NCBI RefSeq assembly: GCF_002874535.1 | Contig: NZ_CP025025.1 | Span: forward strand, 4,211,353-4,275,352 | Direction of reading: 5' to 3' | Origin: Mesobacillus jeotgali | Lineage (GTDB): Bacteria > Bacillota > Bacilli > Bacillales > Cytobacillaceae | Length of the DNA: 64,000 nucleotides | In this document: in pieces, positions 1 to 9,155 of the stretch | Layout of the letters: each line of letters opens with the position of its first letter | Numbering within the stretch: position 1 is the stretch's first letter | Translations under genes and position numbers: made by a program | The notes under the pieces: model-generated | Database searches by the model: none | Told to the model about the DNA's origin: nothing | The model's input: the letters and a program-made list of their open reading frames with translations, nothing else

Positions 1-446
1 AGCAACGCACCATTGTCATCTCTTTGTAAAAAGTCAGTGACAGATGAATCTTTCTTTTCCTCAGCGTACTTCTCTTCTTCCACGAACAGCATTGTCTTGA
101 ATTCAACATCTTCATTAAATGCCTGTTTTACCTTTTCCTGATACAACTGGTCGAGCTGGTTAGACCATATAGATAAAATGAAGGTGTCATAGTAAACACC
201 ATCTTCATTCCTACTTTCACCTGCAAGGAAGACAAGCTCAGGCTTTCCTTCTTGATGAGCAATCACTTTGTCTTTTCCATACATATCCGGGAAGATGACA
301 CTGCCTTCTTTGGTGCTTTCAACCTCAAACTTCTCACCATACTTCTCTTCTAAATGCTCAATTACCTTACTCTCCGAACTCATACACCCCGCACCTCCCA
401 TGATCACGAATATAATTGCCGCTGTCAGCTTGATCCACTTCTTCAA
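1..446 (-). CDS. Lipoprotein of unknown function, partial (C-terminus outside window)
   Basis: The minus-strand reading frame stays open from 446 to the window edge. I start it at the TTG at 446-444 because a GGAAGGTG ribosome site lies about 7 nt upstream; a GTG at 455 is the alternative. The N-terminus has two lysines, a hydrophobic stretch and a lipobox (MGGAGC), so the protein is probably lipid-anchored outside the membrane. The mature part is hydrophilic, rich in Glu and Lys, with no domain I recognise. It lies 187 nt downstream of the YukD gene on the same strand, so it may be an accessory of the type VII secretion locus, but the intervening repeat DNA makes co-transcription uncertain. 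Confidence 0.75.
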   Translation of the reverse strand, partial: MKKWIKLTAAIIFVIMGGAGCMSSESKVIEHLEEKYGEKFEVESTKEGSVIFPDMYGKDKVIAHQEGKPELVFLAGESRNEDGVYYDTFILSIWSNQLDQLYQEKVKQAFNEDVEFKTMLFVEEEKYAEEKKDSSVTDFLQRDDNGAL

Positions 447-474
447 AGTCTCCACACCTTCCGTTTTAAAAGCA

Positions 475-626
475 GGGACGGTCCGGTTTTCGATAACCGC
501 CCCAAGGTCATATATTCAAATTCTGTGGGACGTGCATCGTTCCTACTTCGCAATTTCTGAGACGCAAGAACCGTCCCTATGTCGCGCCAATTCGATGGGA
601 CACGAGAACCGTCCCCATGTCCCCCC
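475..626. repeat. GGGAC-type inverted/direct repeat cluster
   Basis: The gap between the lipoprotein and the YukD gene carries several copies of a short GC-rich word. AGAACCGTCCC occurs at 567-577 and 605-615 (period 38), each followed by (T/C)ATGTC. The reverse complement GGGACGGT is at 475-482, with further GGGAC words at 527-531 and 598-601. The mixture of inverted and direct copies resembles REP-like intergenic repeats common in Bacillus genomes, some of which accompany REP-associated Y1 transposases. No transposase is present here. Confidence 0.6.
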
Positions 627-632
627 ACGTCC

Positions 633-884
633 CTAAATCAACATCAACTTGGCCCCGTTCATCAACCCGGTCTCTTCAACGGTCTGATTGATGTTTAAAA
701 TGGTGCCGGTTTTGCGGTCACAGAGGATGGTGTCGTGTGTTGCCGAGAAGTATCCTTGTGATAGTTCGGTCATGGTCCCTGCGAGCAGGTGGACGACTTC
801 GTGCAGTTTGCTTTCGAGCGGCAGGAAGACGTCGTATGATTTTTCGGAGGCGGGGATGAAGACCTCTACGAGCACCTTATCCAT
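633..884 (-). CDS. yukD: YukD/EsaB-like ubiquitin-fold protein of the type VII secretion system
   Basis: An 83-residue protein of the size and beta-grasp pattern of YukD/EsaB, the small cytosolic ubiquitin-like component of Firmicutes type VII secretion. In that family it supports or regulates export of WXG100 substrates. Its start lies inside the end of the essC gene (8-nt overlap), with a strong GAGGAGG site 8 nt upstream within essC, so the two are translationally coupled. In B. subtilis yukD precedes the ATPase gene, whereas here it follows it. The assignment rests on length, residue pattern and neighbourhood; no catalytic motif exists to check. Confidence 0.8.
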   Translation of the reverse strand: MDKVLVEVFIPASEKSYDVFLPLESKLHEVVHLLAGTMTELSQGYFSATHDTILCDRKTGTILNINQTVEETGLMNGAKLMLI

Positions 885-3800
885 GGTACGCTACCTCCTC
901 TTGCTTGCTTTGTACTGAGGATAACAGCTTCACGAGCGTTGGTTTTCCTTTTTTGACGACATAGCCGAAGCCTGGCGGAATTTCCTGGTACATATCGTTT
1001 GTCACCTTGCCGAGCTTCATGACGTACTGGTCTGTGATGCCATTGCCTGCCCAGATGAAATCGCTAAGCGATACATGCTGCTTGAACCAGCTTTCGAATG
1101 AGATTGAGCTCAGCTTATCGGCACTGTCTGAGATGATCAGGTTTACATTGAGGCCATTGCCTTTTTCAAGGAAGACCTTGAGCTTATCCTGGCCGTCCGG
1201 CGACAGATACATCATTAAATCGGTGAAGGAATCGATGATGCAGGTGATGTTGCCGAATACTGGCGGCTGCTCGCCTGCTTCGATTGCATCCTTCGTCGTA
1301 TTGTTCCGGTGGACGAGCGTATTGAACAGGTAGACGATAGTGTCTTCGAGTTCGGATGTCTCAAAAATATACTTATAATCCTGCGTGCGGCCCGCCGCGA
1401 AGTGCTCATTAGGGTCGATGACAATCAATTCCCTGCCTTCTGAAGCGGTGAAAATTTCAGAAACTCCCTGCATGAAGCTTGAGCATTGATCATTTTGCAG
1501 CGCAGTAACCACGTTTACATAGTTGCCAAGGAAATCGAAATGAGCTGTTTTCAGAGAGTTTTTCTCAATCCCGACTGGCACTTTGTTACTGTTCATATTT
1601 TTCGCTTCATCACGCAGATAATCCAGATCGACTTTCTCAGGAAGGATCGGAACACGCATTGCGGCCGGCTGCATCCATGATTCCCGCAGGCCTTTGCAGT
1701 AATCGGTGATGAAGGTATACATATTGTCTATATCGCTTGTGATATGGGCCGTCTGGAATTCAAATGTTGTATCACTCTTGAAAATGCCGCGTCCCTTCGA
1801 TTTGGATGGATACACTCCTTCTGTATTGCCCAGTACGCCCGAGTATTCACTCTGGTCATTCAGCTGGAGCACATACATCTGCTTAAAGTTCTGTAGCAGC
1901 CTGTAGCGTATCGCTCCCGTATTGATCGCTGTGACAATGAAATAAATCCCGTATTTTAACCCCTCACGCGTCAGGAACGAAATTCCTTCCTCAAGCTCTT
2001 CGAACATCTCGGAGAACGCCGCATAATTGTGAATCGCCACAACAATCGACGGCAGGCTCTCACCAGACATTTCGTTGTATGTGATAAAATCTCCGCCGTA
2101 ATTTGAAAGCAGTTTCTTCCTCCGTTCAATCTCACCTGTAAGCATCTTGAACAGGTTGTGGATCTTCTCGCTTTCATGTGACAACATCACGTCGCCGACA
2201 TGCGGTGCCTCCTTGAACCAGACAAGAGTCTCAGAACCGAAGTCCAGCAGGTAAAAATTCACTTCGTTTGGCGTGTGCTCTTCCATTAATGAGTAAAGCA
2301 TCGTCGTCAGGAAGGTCGTTTTTCCGCTTCCGGCGATTCCGTAAATGACAGCATTTCCTTCCTGGGTGATCGGCATCCGCATCACCATCTGCCTCTGGTT
2401 CGCTGGGTCATCGTATTCACCAATGATCGGGTTCAACCCGAAGCATTGCTGTACGACACTATATTTCTTTTTCAGCTTATCGACGTAAATGAGCTCAGGA
2501 ATCGGCTCAAGCCATAGCTGGCGTACCTTGATATCCTCTTGCTGTGCCATCTTTGCAAGATATTCTGTGATTTCATCGATTTGCTTCGGCGGGTTCTTCA
2601 CCGTAGACTTACGCTTATCAATACGGGCATTTTTGATGATGCGTCCGAGGTCATCGATAACCACAACACTGTCATCCTTGTGCTTTTCAACTCTGTCAGA
2701 CGGATAGTAAGGCGCACCCGCCCATGCAGACTGCCCAAGCTCGAACAATTCATTGAAGCCAACCTGAAGATAGAATCGTCCGGTCTGCTTCAGTTCCGCG
2801 GCGTCAGGACGTTTGATGACCTCCATACTGTCCGCTTTTTCCTGTACCTTCAAAGAGATACGGAATTTACTATTGCTCCAGATCTGGTCATCGACGACAC
2901 CAGATGGCTTTTGCGTTGCCAGGATCAGGTGGACGCCAAGGCTTCGGCCGATACGCGCTGCACTGACAAGCTGTTCCATGAATTCAGGCTGCTGGGCCTT
3001 CAGCTCGGCAAACTCGTCAGAAATGATGAACAAGTGCTGCAGCGGCTCTTTTACCAGTCCTTCGCGGTATAGTTTCTGATATTTATAGATATCGATGTTA
3101 CTCTGATCAACAACCCGGCTCGTTTCGCTAAAAATAGCCTGGCGGCGCTTCAGTTCACTTTGGATTGAAATCAATGAACGGTTGACCGCGGCTCCATCAA
3201 GGTTCGTAATCGTCCCGGCAAGGTGCGGCAGGTCTTCGAAAGCATTCGCCATGCCCCCGCCCTTATAGTCGATCAGAATGAATGCTACCTCATCCGGGTG
3301 GTAATTGACCGCTAGCGATAAAATGAATGTCATGATGAATTCACTTTTACCAGAACCAGTCATCCCGGCAATCAAGCCGTGCGGACCATGGTATTTTTCG
3401 TGCAGGTCAATCATGAATGGGTCGCCTTGCGTATCGACACCGATTTGGGTCTGGATCGTATGGACGGGATTGTTTTCCTTCCATTTCGTCAGAGCATTAA
3501 GATGTTCAATCTTACCCACGCCAAACATTTCCAGGAATGTGAGCATATCAGGCAGGGTATAGGCTTTCTGTGAGGTATTCAGCTGGATATTGGCTAAACT
3601 TACAGCCAGTTCTTCGGCATCCTCCTCCAGATAGCTGTCTGCGTTGAACCCTACATACTTACCAGAGATATCATCCTTGTCATAAATCTTTGAAAAACTC
3701 TTGTCTAGTTCGATGACATTCGTACATTCCTTTGGCAGGTTTTTCAGTTCATCATAAAGGGCAATGAAGCTGAACTTGATGTTTTTCTTTTCTTTTAAAA

Positions 3801-5502
3801 TATGATTGATCATCTCAGCCTTCGATGCGAGGCTCTTGCTCATCGAGAAGACAATATAATGCTGGTTGATCTCTGCAAGGTCCTCCTCAGCGAGCACCTG
3901 GCGCGCACTGATTTCTTTTTCAAAATAAGAGGAAAGCTCTTTTACCTCGTTCGCATCTGTGGCAACGAAACGGATTGTCTTGCCATCATCCCAAACATGC
4001 GGCAGCCACTTCACGAAGTTCCACGTATCATGCTCCTGTTCATCATAAATGAACACCAATTTTAATTCGTCATAGCTATGCAGTGCTGTCAGCTGAAAAA
4101 TCAGCCCCTGGACAAAGCTCTTCACTTCTTCCCTTCTGCCAATGATTCCGCTGATCCGTTCCTCCGTCAGGTCGACAGTGACCGGCACATCCTTTAATAT
4201 TTGCGGCTTCTCTACGATCTGATAAAGCTCATCCTGAAGATTGTCATCTTCAAGCATAAAGCGTTTCTCAGGATATTTGATTTCTGCGTTTAAAGGCAGA
4301 TCGCCTATTCCAAGACGTACTTTCAGAAAATCATTCTGTCCTATCCCGCGTTCCCAAAGATTTCTCTGACGGCGCTTGATTCTCGACAGGCAGTTTTCAA
4401 GGGTGACGTGGTTTTCGAACAGAATTTCGCTTTGGTGCTTGCACTCATCTGCAATCACTTGCTTCATCTCTGCAAGGTATTTCGAATATTTCTCCTGGCG
4501 GATGCCTTCAAGCTTTATGCGGCGCTTTTTCTCGTATTTTTTTGTTAAAATCGGCCAGAGTACGGTGCCGATCATCATACTGATTGACATCACAAGCGTC
4601 GGCATCGCCCTCATGATATCCCCGTCAGTGCTCATTACGTTTTGCAAGACTAAAAGGCCTGTGAACAGGGAAGCCATCCCCATCGTGATTGATGGCCCCA
4701 ACAGCAGCATCAGTGGTGTTTCATCAATATTAGGCTGTGGCGGCGGCGGATCGATTTTTATCGTCGTTTCTTCAATATCACGCTTGAAGCGCGGCGAACG
4801 GTAAAACAGCTGATCATTTTCTTCTTCAATATGTATTTCATCGAGGTTGATTTCTTTTTCAACTACCGGCTTTTCAGCAATGAATGAGTTGAACGAGTTT
4901 CGGTCAAGGAACACGGATTTATGGGGATTGTTCAGCGACAGCAGGCGGCCATTGAAAATGATTTTAAGACCCATGATGAAAATGACATCACCAACTGCCA
5001 GCACCTTCTCCTTGATTCTCTCTCCATTGACATATGTACCATTTGAACTGTTAAAATCCTTGATCACAGCCTTATCATCGCTGCTGTATTCGATGACACA
5101 GTGTGACCCGGATACAAGTTTATTCGAAAAACAAATTTGGCTGTCCTGTGAGCGTCCTATTTTAATGACATTAGTGGTGGCGATATGTTTTGTGAATTCA
5201 TTGCGGTCCGCAGTTTGCGGCTCGACATAAACTAGCGCGGATTGTTCATCGTTGCGGTGAATCGTATACGTTTTGAATGGTTCTATGAGGACCTTCGATT
5301 GTACTTCGTTTGCGGTATCTTTCAAGAATGCATGTTTATTAGATTTTAAGTACCATCGGCCATCTTCTGCCTCAACAGCCAGCATTTCAACCTGGTTATG
5401 GTCCTTATCTTCAGTATTCAGTATGTATCTCCCGGTTACCCGTTCGGGCAGCACGAGATCAAACGCCCGATTCCGGTCAAAAAGTGTGAGAATCAACTCC
5501 AT
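877..5502 (-). CDS. essC: Type VII secretion FtsK/SpoIIIE-type ATPase EssC (YukBA)
   Basis: Membrane motor of the Firmicutes type VII secretion system, about 1541 residues. The N-terminal ~190 residues hold two forkhead-associated modules; the second has the GRSQDSQI and SSNGTYVNGE motifs typical of FHA folds. Two membrane helices follow at roughly residues 265-325. An FtsK/SpoIIIE domain has Walker A GMTGSGKS near residue 716, and a second has GIAGSGKTT near residue 1058. The C-terminal third domain has no intact Walker A, as in other EssC proteins. I start at the ATG at 5502; a GGGGAGG site is there but unusually close (about 2 nt). An in-frame TTG at 5517 has no ribosome site. The gene is followed by yukD with an overlap. 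Confidence 0.93.
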   Translation of the reverse strand: MELILTLFDRNRAFDLVLPERVTGRYILNTEDKDHNQVEMLAVEAEDGRWYLKSNKHAFLKDTANEVQSKVLIEPFKTYTIHRNDEQSALVYVEPQTADRNEFTKHIATTNVIKIGRSQDSQICFSNKLVSGSHCVIEYSSDDKAVIKDFNSSNGTYVNGERIKEKVLAVGDVIFIMGLKIIFNGRLLSLNNPHKSVFLDRNSFNSFIAEKPVVEKEINLDEIHIEEENDQLFYRSPRFKRDIEETTIKIDPPPPQPNIDETPLMLLLGPSITMGMASLFTGLLVLQNVMSTDGDIMRAMPTLVMSISMMIGTVLWPILTKKYEKKRRIKLEGIRQEKYSKYLAEMKQVIADECKHQSEILFENHVTLENCLSRIKRRQRNLWERGIGQNDFLKVRLGIGDLPLNAEIKYPEKRFMLEDDNLQDELYQIVEKPQILKDVPVTVDLTEERISGIIGRREEVKSFVQGLIFQLTALHSYDELKLVFIYDEQEHDTWNFVKWLPHVWDDGKTIRFVATDANEVKELSSYFEKEISARQVLAEEDLAEINQHYIVFSMSKSLASKAEMINHILKEKKNIKFSFIALYDELKNLPKECTNVIELDKSFSKIYDKDDISGKYVGFNADSYLEEDAEELAVSLANIQLNTSQKAYTLPDMLTFLEMFGVGKIEHLNALTKWKENNPVHTIQTQIGVDTQGDPFMIDLHEKYHGPHGLIAGMTGSGKSEFIMTFILSLAVNYHPDEVAFILIDYKGGGMANAFEDLPHLAGTITNLDGAAVNRSLISIQSELKRRQAIFSETSRVVDQSNIDIYKYQKLYREGLVKEPLQHLFIISDEFAELKAQQPEFMEQLVSAARIGRSLGVHLILATQKPSGVVDDQIWSNSKFRISLKVQEKADSMEVIKRPDAAELKQTGRFYLQVGFNELFELGQSAWAGAPYYPSDRVEKHKDDSVVVIDDLGRIIKNARIDKRKSTVKNPPKQIDEITEYLAKMAQQEDIKVRQLWLEPIPELIYVDKLKKKYSVVQQCFGLNPIIGEYDDPANQRQMVMRMPITQEGNAVIYGIAGSGKTTFLTTMLYSLMEEHTPNEVNFYLLDFGSETLVWFKEAPHVGDVMLSHESEKIHNLFKMLTGEIERRKKLLSNYGGDFITYNEMSGESLPSIVVAIHNYAAFSEMFEELEEGISFLTREGLKYGIYFIVTAINTGAIRYRLLQNFKQMYVLQLNDQSEYSGVLGNTEGVYPSKSKGRGIFKSDTTFEFQTAHITSDIDNMYTFITDYCKGLRESWMQPAAMRVPILPEKVDLDYLRDEAKNMNSNKVPVGIEKNSLKTAHFDFLGNYVNVVTALQNDQCSSFMQGVSEIFTASEGRELIVIDPNEHFAAGRTQDYKYIFETSELEDTIVYLFNTLVHRNNTTKDAIEAGEQPPVFGNITCIIDSFTDLMMYLSPDGQDKLKVFLEKGNGLNVNLIISDSADKLSSISFESWFKQHVSLSDFIWAGNGITDQYVMKLGKVTNDMYQEIPPGFGYVVKKGKPTLVKLLSSVQSKQEEVAYHG

Positions 5503-5904
5503 ACCTCCCCAGCCCAAAATATTTTTATTCTTATAGTATGTATAGTGATAACTTCATATTTTTTACCATTTTAGTTCAAAAAGTGTAATTTTACATCAAA
5601 CCTTTGGTTCATCTCTAAATATATAAACATCTTACAATATCAGGAATTTTATTCAACTAATTACCCCCTTAATTGGAAAAATAGGGATATTAGTCCTATC
5701 CACTTTTTCAGCGAATAGGGATGATATGGTTTTTTGGTATGGTCTTGCTTTTAAACAGAAATAAAACTAGTTCTATTTACCCCTAAAAATATACCCTAAA
5801 CCCAAATTTATCTAAAAAATACCAAAATATTCATATATTATTATTGGGATTTTTTTGGATAACATTATATAATCTAAGAATCTAAACATAAGCAGGTGAT
5901 CCAG
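5503..5904. promoter_or_regulatory. Divergent AT-rich control region between essC and the WXG100 gene
   Basis: About 400 nt of very AT-rich DNA separate the two divergent secretion genes. For the plus-strand gene a sigma-A-like promoter is visible: TTGGGA at 5844-5849, an 18-nt spacer and TATAAT at 5868-5873, giving a start near 5880. I see no equally clear promoter towards essC. Confidence 0.5.
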
Positions 5905-6243
5905 GTGAAGATTAATGTTGGCCAGGCGTATTCACAGGCTAATAGAATCAGTGGTTACGCACAGGAACTAAATGAAATCAAAAGCAGGCTGCAGGACTTC
6001 AAGGGGAATCTTAACAGCGGATGGCAGGCACAGGAGATGGTTCATATCAATAATGCCATCAACAGTATAAGCAGGGAAATTTCCGAACTTCAGACACTTC
6101 TTTTTTCGCTTGGCCCGGATATTGTAGCAGCAGCAAATGAAATAAGAAAAGAAGAAGAGGCTCGCGAGGCAGCGGAACGGGCAGCCGCAGAGCGGGCGGC
6201 TGCTGAAAGGGAAGCAAGATTAAAAAATACTGGATTACGGTAA
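5905..6243 (+). CDS. WXG100/ESAT-6-like small helical protein, probable T7SS substrate
   Basis: A 112-residue, all-helical protein with the WXG100 layout: a long helix, a turn with Trp (SGWQAQEM, near residue 41) and a second helix. The Gly of the WXG motif is replaced, so the turn reads W-x-A. The last ~30 residues are an Ala/Glu/Arg helix with an AAERAAAER repeat, longer than in classical YukE. I see no YxxxD/E export signal. I use the GTG at 5905, preceded by AGGTGAT, rather than the GTG at 5896. It is divergent from essC, which supports a role as substrate or partner of that ATPase. A DUF5344/YwqI-type antitoxin-adjacent protein is an alternative. Confidence 0.65.
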   Translation: MKINVGQAYSQANRISGYAQELNEIKSRLQDFKGNLNSGWQAQEMVHINNAINSISREISELQTLLFSLGPDIVAAANEIRKEEEAREAAERAAAERAAAEREARLKNTGLR

Positions 6244-6244
6244 A

Positions 6245-6282
6245 ACAGGCCATTCCGGCTTTTCCGGCCTGTCCTATTTTTT
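6245..6282 (+). terminator. Intrinsic terminator after the WXG100 gene
   Basis: Arms ACAGGCC (6245-6251) and GGCCTGT (6266-6272), followed by a TATTTTTT tract, directly after the stop codon. Confidence 0.75.
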
Positions 6283-6345
6283 CCATAATAAAAAGGCGGC
6301 AGCCTCCGCTATGTATAAAAGCAGAATCATACACGCCTTTTGTGG

Positions 6346-6391
6346 CGATGCCCGGCTTTTCTGAATCTAAGCTGGGCATTTTTCATTTTGT
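6346..6391 (+). terminator. Second terminator-like hairpin, plus orientation
   Basis: ATGCCC-GCTT pairs with AAGC-GGGCAT across a short loop, and a TTTTTCATTTT tract follows. It could back up the WXG100 terminator. It lies just past the end of the convergent spoIIID gene but has its T-tract only on the plus strand. Confidence 0.5.
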
Positions 6392-6452
6392 TGTTGGCAA
6401 TGATCACACAGCTGAATTACGGTCCCTCCAATCTGTTAGTTTCAAAACTTTT

Positions 6453-6725
6453 TCACTTGACCGGCTCTTCTTCCCTTTCCTCTTTGCGGTACTTCATTTT
6501 TGTGGCTTCCCCGCCTCTCAAATGGCGGATTGATTTATGATAATCAAGGATTTCTTTTACTTCATTGGCAAGGTCAGGGTTGATCTCAGGCAATCTTTCT
6601 GTCAGGTCTTTATGGACTGTACTTTTGGATACGCCAAACTCCTTCGCTATGACGCGAACTGTTTTTCTCGTCTCCACGATATACTTTCCAATCTTGATTG
6701 TTCTCTCTTTGATGTAATCGTGCAC
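6453..6725 (-). CDS. spoIIID: Stage III sporulation transcriptional regulator SpoIIID
   Basis: A 90-residue DNA-binding protein nearly identical in pattern to B. subtilis SpoIIID, the mother-cell switch that acts on sigma-E genes and helps turn on sigK. The helix-turn-helix is visible (VRVIAKEFGVSKSTVHKDL), followed by the conserved LPEINPDLANEV and HLRGGEAT motifs. The frame is open further upstream, but the family starts at V/M-HDYIKER, so I start at the GTG at 6725, with GGGAGGG upstream. It stands alone here, consistent with a monocistronic sporulation gene. Confidence 0.95.
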   Translation of the reverse strand: MHDYIKERTIKIGKYIVETRKTVRVIAKEFGVSKSTVHKDLTERLPEINPDLANEVKEILDYHKSIRHLRGGEATKMKYRKEEREEEPVK

Positions 6726-7122
6726 ACCACTCGCCCTCCCTAAATTGGATGTGAGAAGTGTGAAATGAGACTCGCTTTTATCTGCCAATACTGCATCCCG
6801 CAAAATATACTCACTTGCGGCAGAAGGTTGTTCCTTCCGTATATTACTAAGATTAATCATGTCCCCGGCTGAATCCTCATATTGTTCAAACGACTCCTCA
6901 CCTCAAACACTCTCTTTGTCAGGTTTGTAACATTTTATTAGCTTGGTTGAGGATATATGCACGAAAAAAGCAATAGGGACAAGGTATTGTGAAGTTTTTT
7001 GAAAAATACAACTATTTTAAAGGAGAAAAACTTTCCTATATACCCAGTTTTAAGTACATAAAAACCTGTTCCTTATCGAATTTCTGTTGAGGAGTTTATT
7101 TTTCATTGGGGGAGAAGCAGAC

Positions 7123-7911
7123 TTGATTACCTACAGACAGACTAGAAAACAGAGAATCAGAGAGCAAAAGCGGAAAGTGACCTTGAAACGGAACAGAAAA
7201 CTGATCGGTGCAGCTGTAGCTGGTTCGGTGGCAGCGGGATTGCTGCTTGGTTTTGGCCAAAAGAAAACAGATGCGGTCGGATCCTTTTATACCGTAAAAA
7301 AAGGAGATACGCTGTACAGCCTGGCGAAGGAATTCGATACATCGGTTGAAATGCTTCAGGAAGTGAATTCACTGCCTTCAGAACTTATCAAAGCTGGACA
7401 AAAGCTAGAGGTGCCTGTGGAGGCTGAGGCAGGGATTTATATTGTGAAAAAAGGGGACACATTGTTCTCCCTGGCAAAAAAATACGGTGTAACCCTTATA
7501 GATTTAAAAAGAGAAAACAAATTGGTCAATGACTCGATTTATGTTGGACAAGCCCTTTCAGTACCAACCCATGGCTTTGAAAACAATGAAGGAATTTACA
7601 TTGTCAATCCTGGAGATACATTGTTCAATATCTCCCAGCGATTCGGTGTAAGCTTGAAAGAATTAAAGCAAGCTAACGGTTTGAAGGAAGACATGGTGCT
7701 GATCGGCCAGCAGCTGGTTATTCCAGGCGAAATCGAATTTATGGAAGCGATCATTAACGGAGCGGCTGATAATTTTACGATTGAGGTTGAGAATGATGGA
7801 AAAGCCATTCCTTTAAAAGTTTCTTATGGGACGGCGAGGGAGTACGAAGAATTTGCAGGACAACGAGTTTTCGTTGCTTATAAGAATGGTGCTTTGATTA
7901 ATCTTCAATAA
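7123..7911 (+). CDS. Membrane-anchored protein with three LysM domains
   Basis: A 262-residue protein with a very basic N-terminal tail, one membrane helix at about residues 29-47, three LysM modules (about 55-100, 105-150 and 155-200, each with a GDTL core) and a ~60-residue C-terminal part of unknown fold. LysM modules bind N-acetylglucosamine polymers, so it should face peptidoglycan on the outer surface. There is no catalytic domain. The start is the TTG at 7123 with GGGGGAG 8 nt upstream; an in-frame TTG at 7087 lacks a ribosome site. Its position beside spoIIID suggests, but does not prove, a role in spore or cell-wall assembly. Confidence 0.8.
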   Translation: MITYRQTRKQRIREQKRKVTLKRNRKLIGAAVAGSVAAGLLLGFGQKKTDAVGSFYTVKKGDTLYSLAKEFDTSVEMLQEVNSLPSELIKAGQKLEVPVEAEAGIYIVKKGDTLFSLAKKYGVTLIDLKRENKLVNDSIYVGQALSVPTHGFENNEGIYIVNPGDTLFNISQRFGVSLKELKQANGLKEDMVLIGQQLVIPGEIEFMEAIINGAADNFTIEVENDGKAIPLKVSYGTAREYEEFAGQRVFVAYKNGALINLQ

Positions 7912-7914
7912 TAC

Positions 7915-7950
7915 AAAATGCTTAGAGTGCCGTGAACTCTAAGCATTTTT
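7915..7950. terminator. Bidirectional terminator between LysM gene and membrane-protein gene
   Basis: Perfect 11-bp arms (7918-7928 and 7936-7946) flanked by A and T runs on both sides. It can serve both convergent genes. Confidence 0.85.
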
Positions 7951-7951
7951 C

Positions 7952-8299
7952 TTATGTCCATATAAGATAATAAACACCTGCCATTAAAACTGCGAATGAC
8001 ATTAATCCGACACTTTGTTTAACACTTTTATCAAGATGTTCAAGACCACCATAAAACCAGCCAATAAATAATATAGATGCCCCGATGTGCTGAATAACGG
8101 GGCTGGAAGCAATCATCCCTGAAAACATCAATGGGAAACCTATATGTCTAAATCCATCGTCCAGGTAATATAAGGGGTTTTTTAATGAGGCTTTGATTTC
8201 TGCTTGCTCCTCTTCATCCATTTCCCTGTAAACCTTTATAAAACGGACAATTGGGACACCCCATAACAATACCAAAAACACTATTTGCACGGCATCCAT
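7952..8299 (-). CDS. Small membrane protein of unknown function
   Basis: 115 residues with three or four hydrophobic segments (about residues 3-20, 50-68, 70-87 and 95-113) and an acidic cytoplasmic stretch (REMDEEEQ) after the first. I do not recognise the family. A GGGGGAAA site precedes the ATG by a few nt. It is flanked by a terminator on one side and 190 nt of non-coding DNA on the other, so it is probably transcribed alone. Confidence 0.65.
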   Translation of the reverse strand: MDAVQIVFLVLLWGVPIVRFIKVYREMDEEEQAEIKASLKNPLYYLDDGFRHIGFPLMFSGMIASSPVIQHIGASILFIGWFYGGLEHLDKSVKQSVGLMSFAVLMAGVYYLIWT

Positions 8300-8423
8300 G
8301 CATTTCCCCCATTTTCATGACAAGTAGAATAAAACTACATTTCTTCAAAGCTTAAAATACATTTTTTTACACCACCAACATTATATAAGCTTATCAAGAC
8401 TGAATCTACCTCGAATCGCCGAG

Positions 8424-8486
8424 CGATATACCTTTTTCCTAATCATATTTTATCGGCCACGTATCGGTGGCCGATATACCTGTTCC
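8424..8486. repeat. Hairpin and partial duplication downstream of the exonuclease gene
   Basis: TATCGGCCAC (8451-8460) pairs perfectly with GTGGCCGATA (8467-8476). The words GCGATATACC and CCGATATACC, each followed by a T/C-rich run, recur about 47 nt apart, so the region looks like two copies of one hairpin unit, the left one degraded. Only the left unit has a good T-run, on the plus strand, so this is not a clean terminator for the minus-strand gene. Confidence 0.45.
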
Positions 8487-8489
8487 CAC

Positions 8490-9155
8490 TTAAAACTGCA
8501 TCGACCTCGCCTGGCTGTCAGTAGCCTTGATTAACTCGCCCCAAGTGTTATGTCCCCGGTCTTTGAACTGCTGCAAGAGTTCAGTGAACAGGTAAGCTGT
8601 AGTTAATGCATCGCCCACGGCACTGTGGCGGTCATATATTCGCGTGCCGAATGCCATCGCGTATCGCTCTAGATCGCGCATGTCATATGAGGGAGCAATA
8701 AAGCCAATCAGGTCGAGTGTATCGATGGTGAACAGCTTTTTAAGCGCAAGCTTTTCACGTTTCAGCTCGCTTTTCAGCACGAGGTGATCAAAGCCGACAT
8801 AGTGCCCGACAAGGCATACCGCTTCTTGTGACCCAACAAAATCAAAGAAGTTATGTATCGCCTCTGATGCCACAGGTGCTCCTGTAACTTTTTCATTTGT
8901 AATGGATGTCAGCTCAATTATTTCCCGAGAAATTTGTCGCTCCGGGTTCACATATGTCTGGAAACGGGCATTTTCCATCACCTTCAGTCCACTTACTGGC
9001 ACACCGCCAATTTCAATGAGCCGGTCAGTGGTCGCCACCTGAAATCCAGTCGTCTCCGTGTCGAAAACAACAAACGTAAGATCATCGATTCTAGTCGATA
9101 AAGGAATCTTTTCATACGTAAGCGGGCAGGAAATATTCTTCCGTTGAAAAAACAT
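8490..9155 (-). CDS. DnaQ-like 3'-5' exonuclease (DEDDh family)
   Basis: 221 residues with the exonuclease motifs of the DNA polymerase III epsilon family: DTETTG near residue 32 (Asp and Glu metal ligands), a central HYVGFDH block and the HSAVGDAL block (His and Asp) near residue 180. It lacks polymerase or other domains, so it is a stand-alone nuclease. A GGAGG site precedes the ATG. It lies last in an apparent operon after the cyclic-nucleotide/CBS/DUF294 gene and the acetate-type symporter. That trio recurs in many bacteria, which suggests a regulatory rather than replicative role; the substrate is unknown. Confidence 0.85.
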   Translation of the reverse strand: MFFQRKNISCPLTYEKIPLSTRIDDLTFVVFDTETTGFQVATTDRLIEIGGVPVSGLKVMENARFQTYVNPERQISREIIELTSITNEKVTGAPVASEAIHNFFDFVGSQEAVCLVGHYVGFDHLVLKSELKREKLALKKLFTIDTLDLIGFIAPSYDMRDLERYAMAFGTRIYDRHSAVGDALTTAYLFTELLQQFKDRGHNTWGELIKATDSQARSMQF

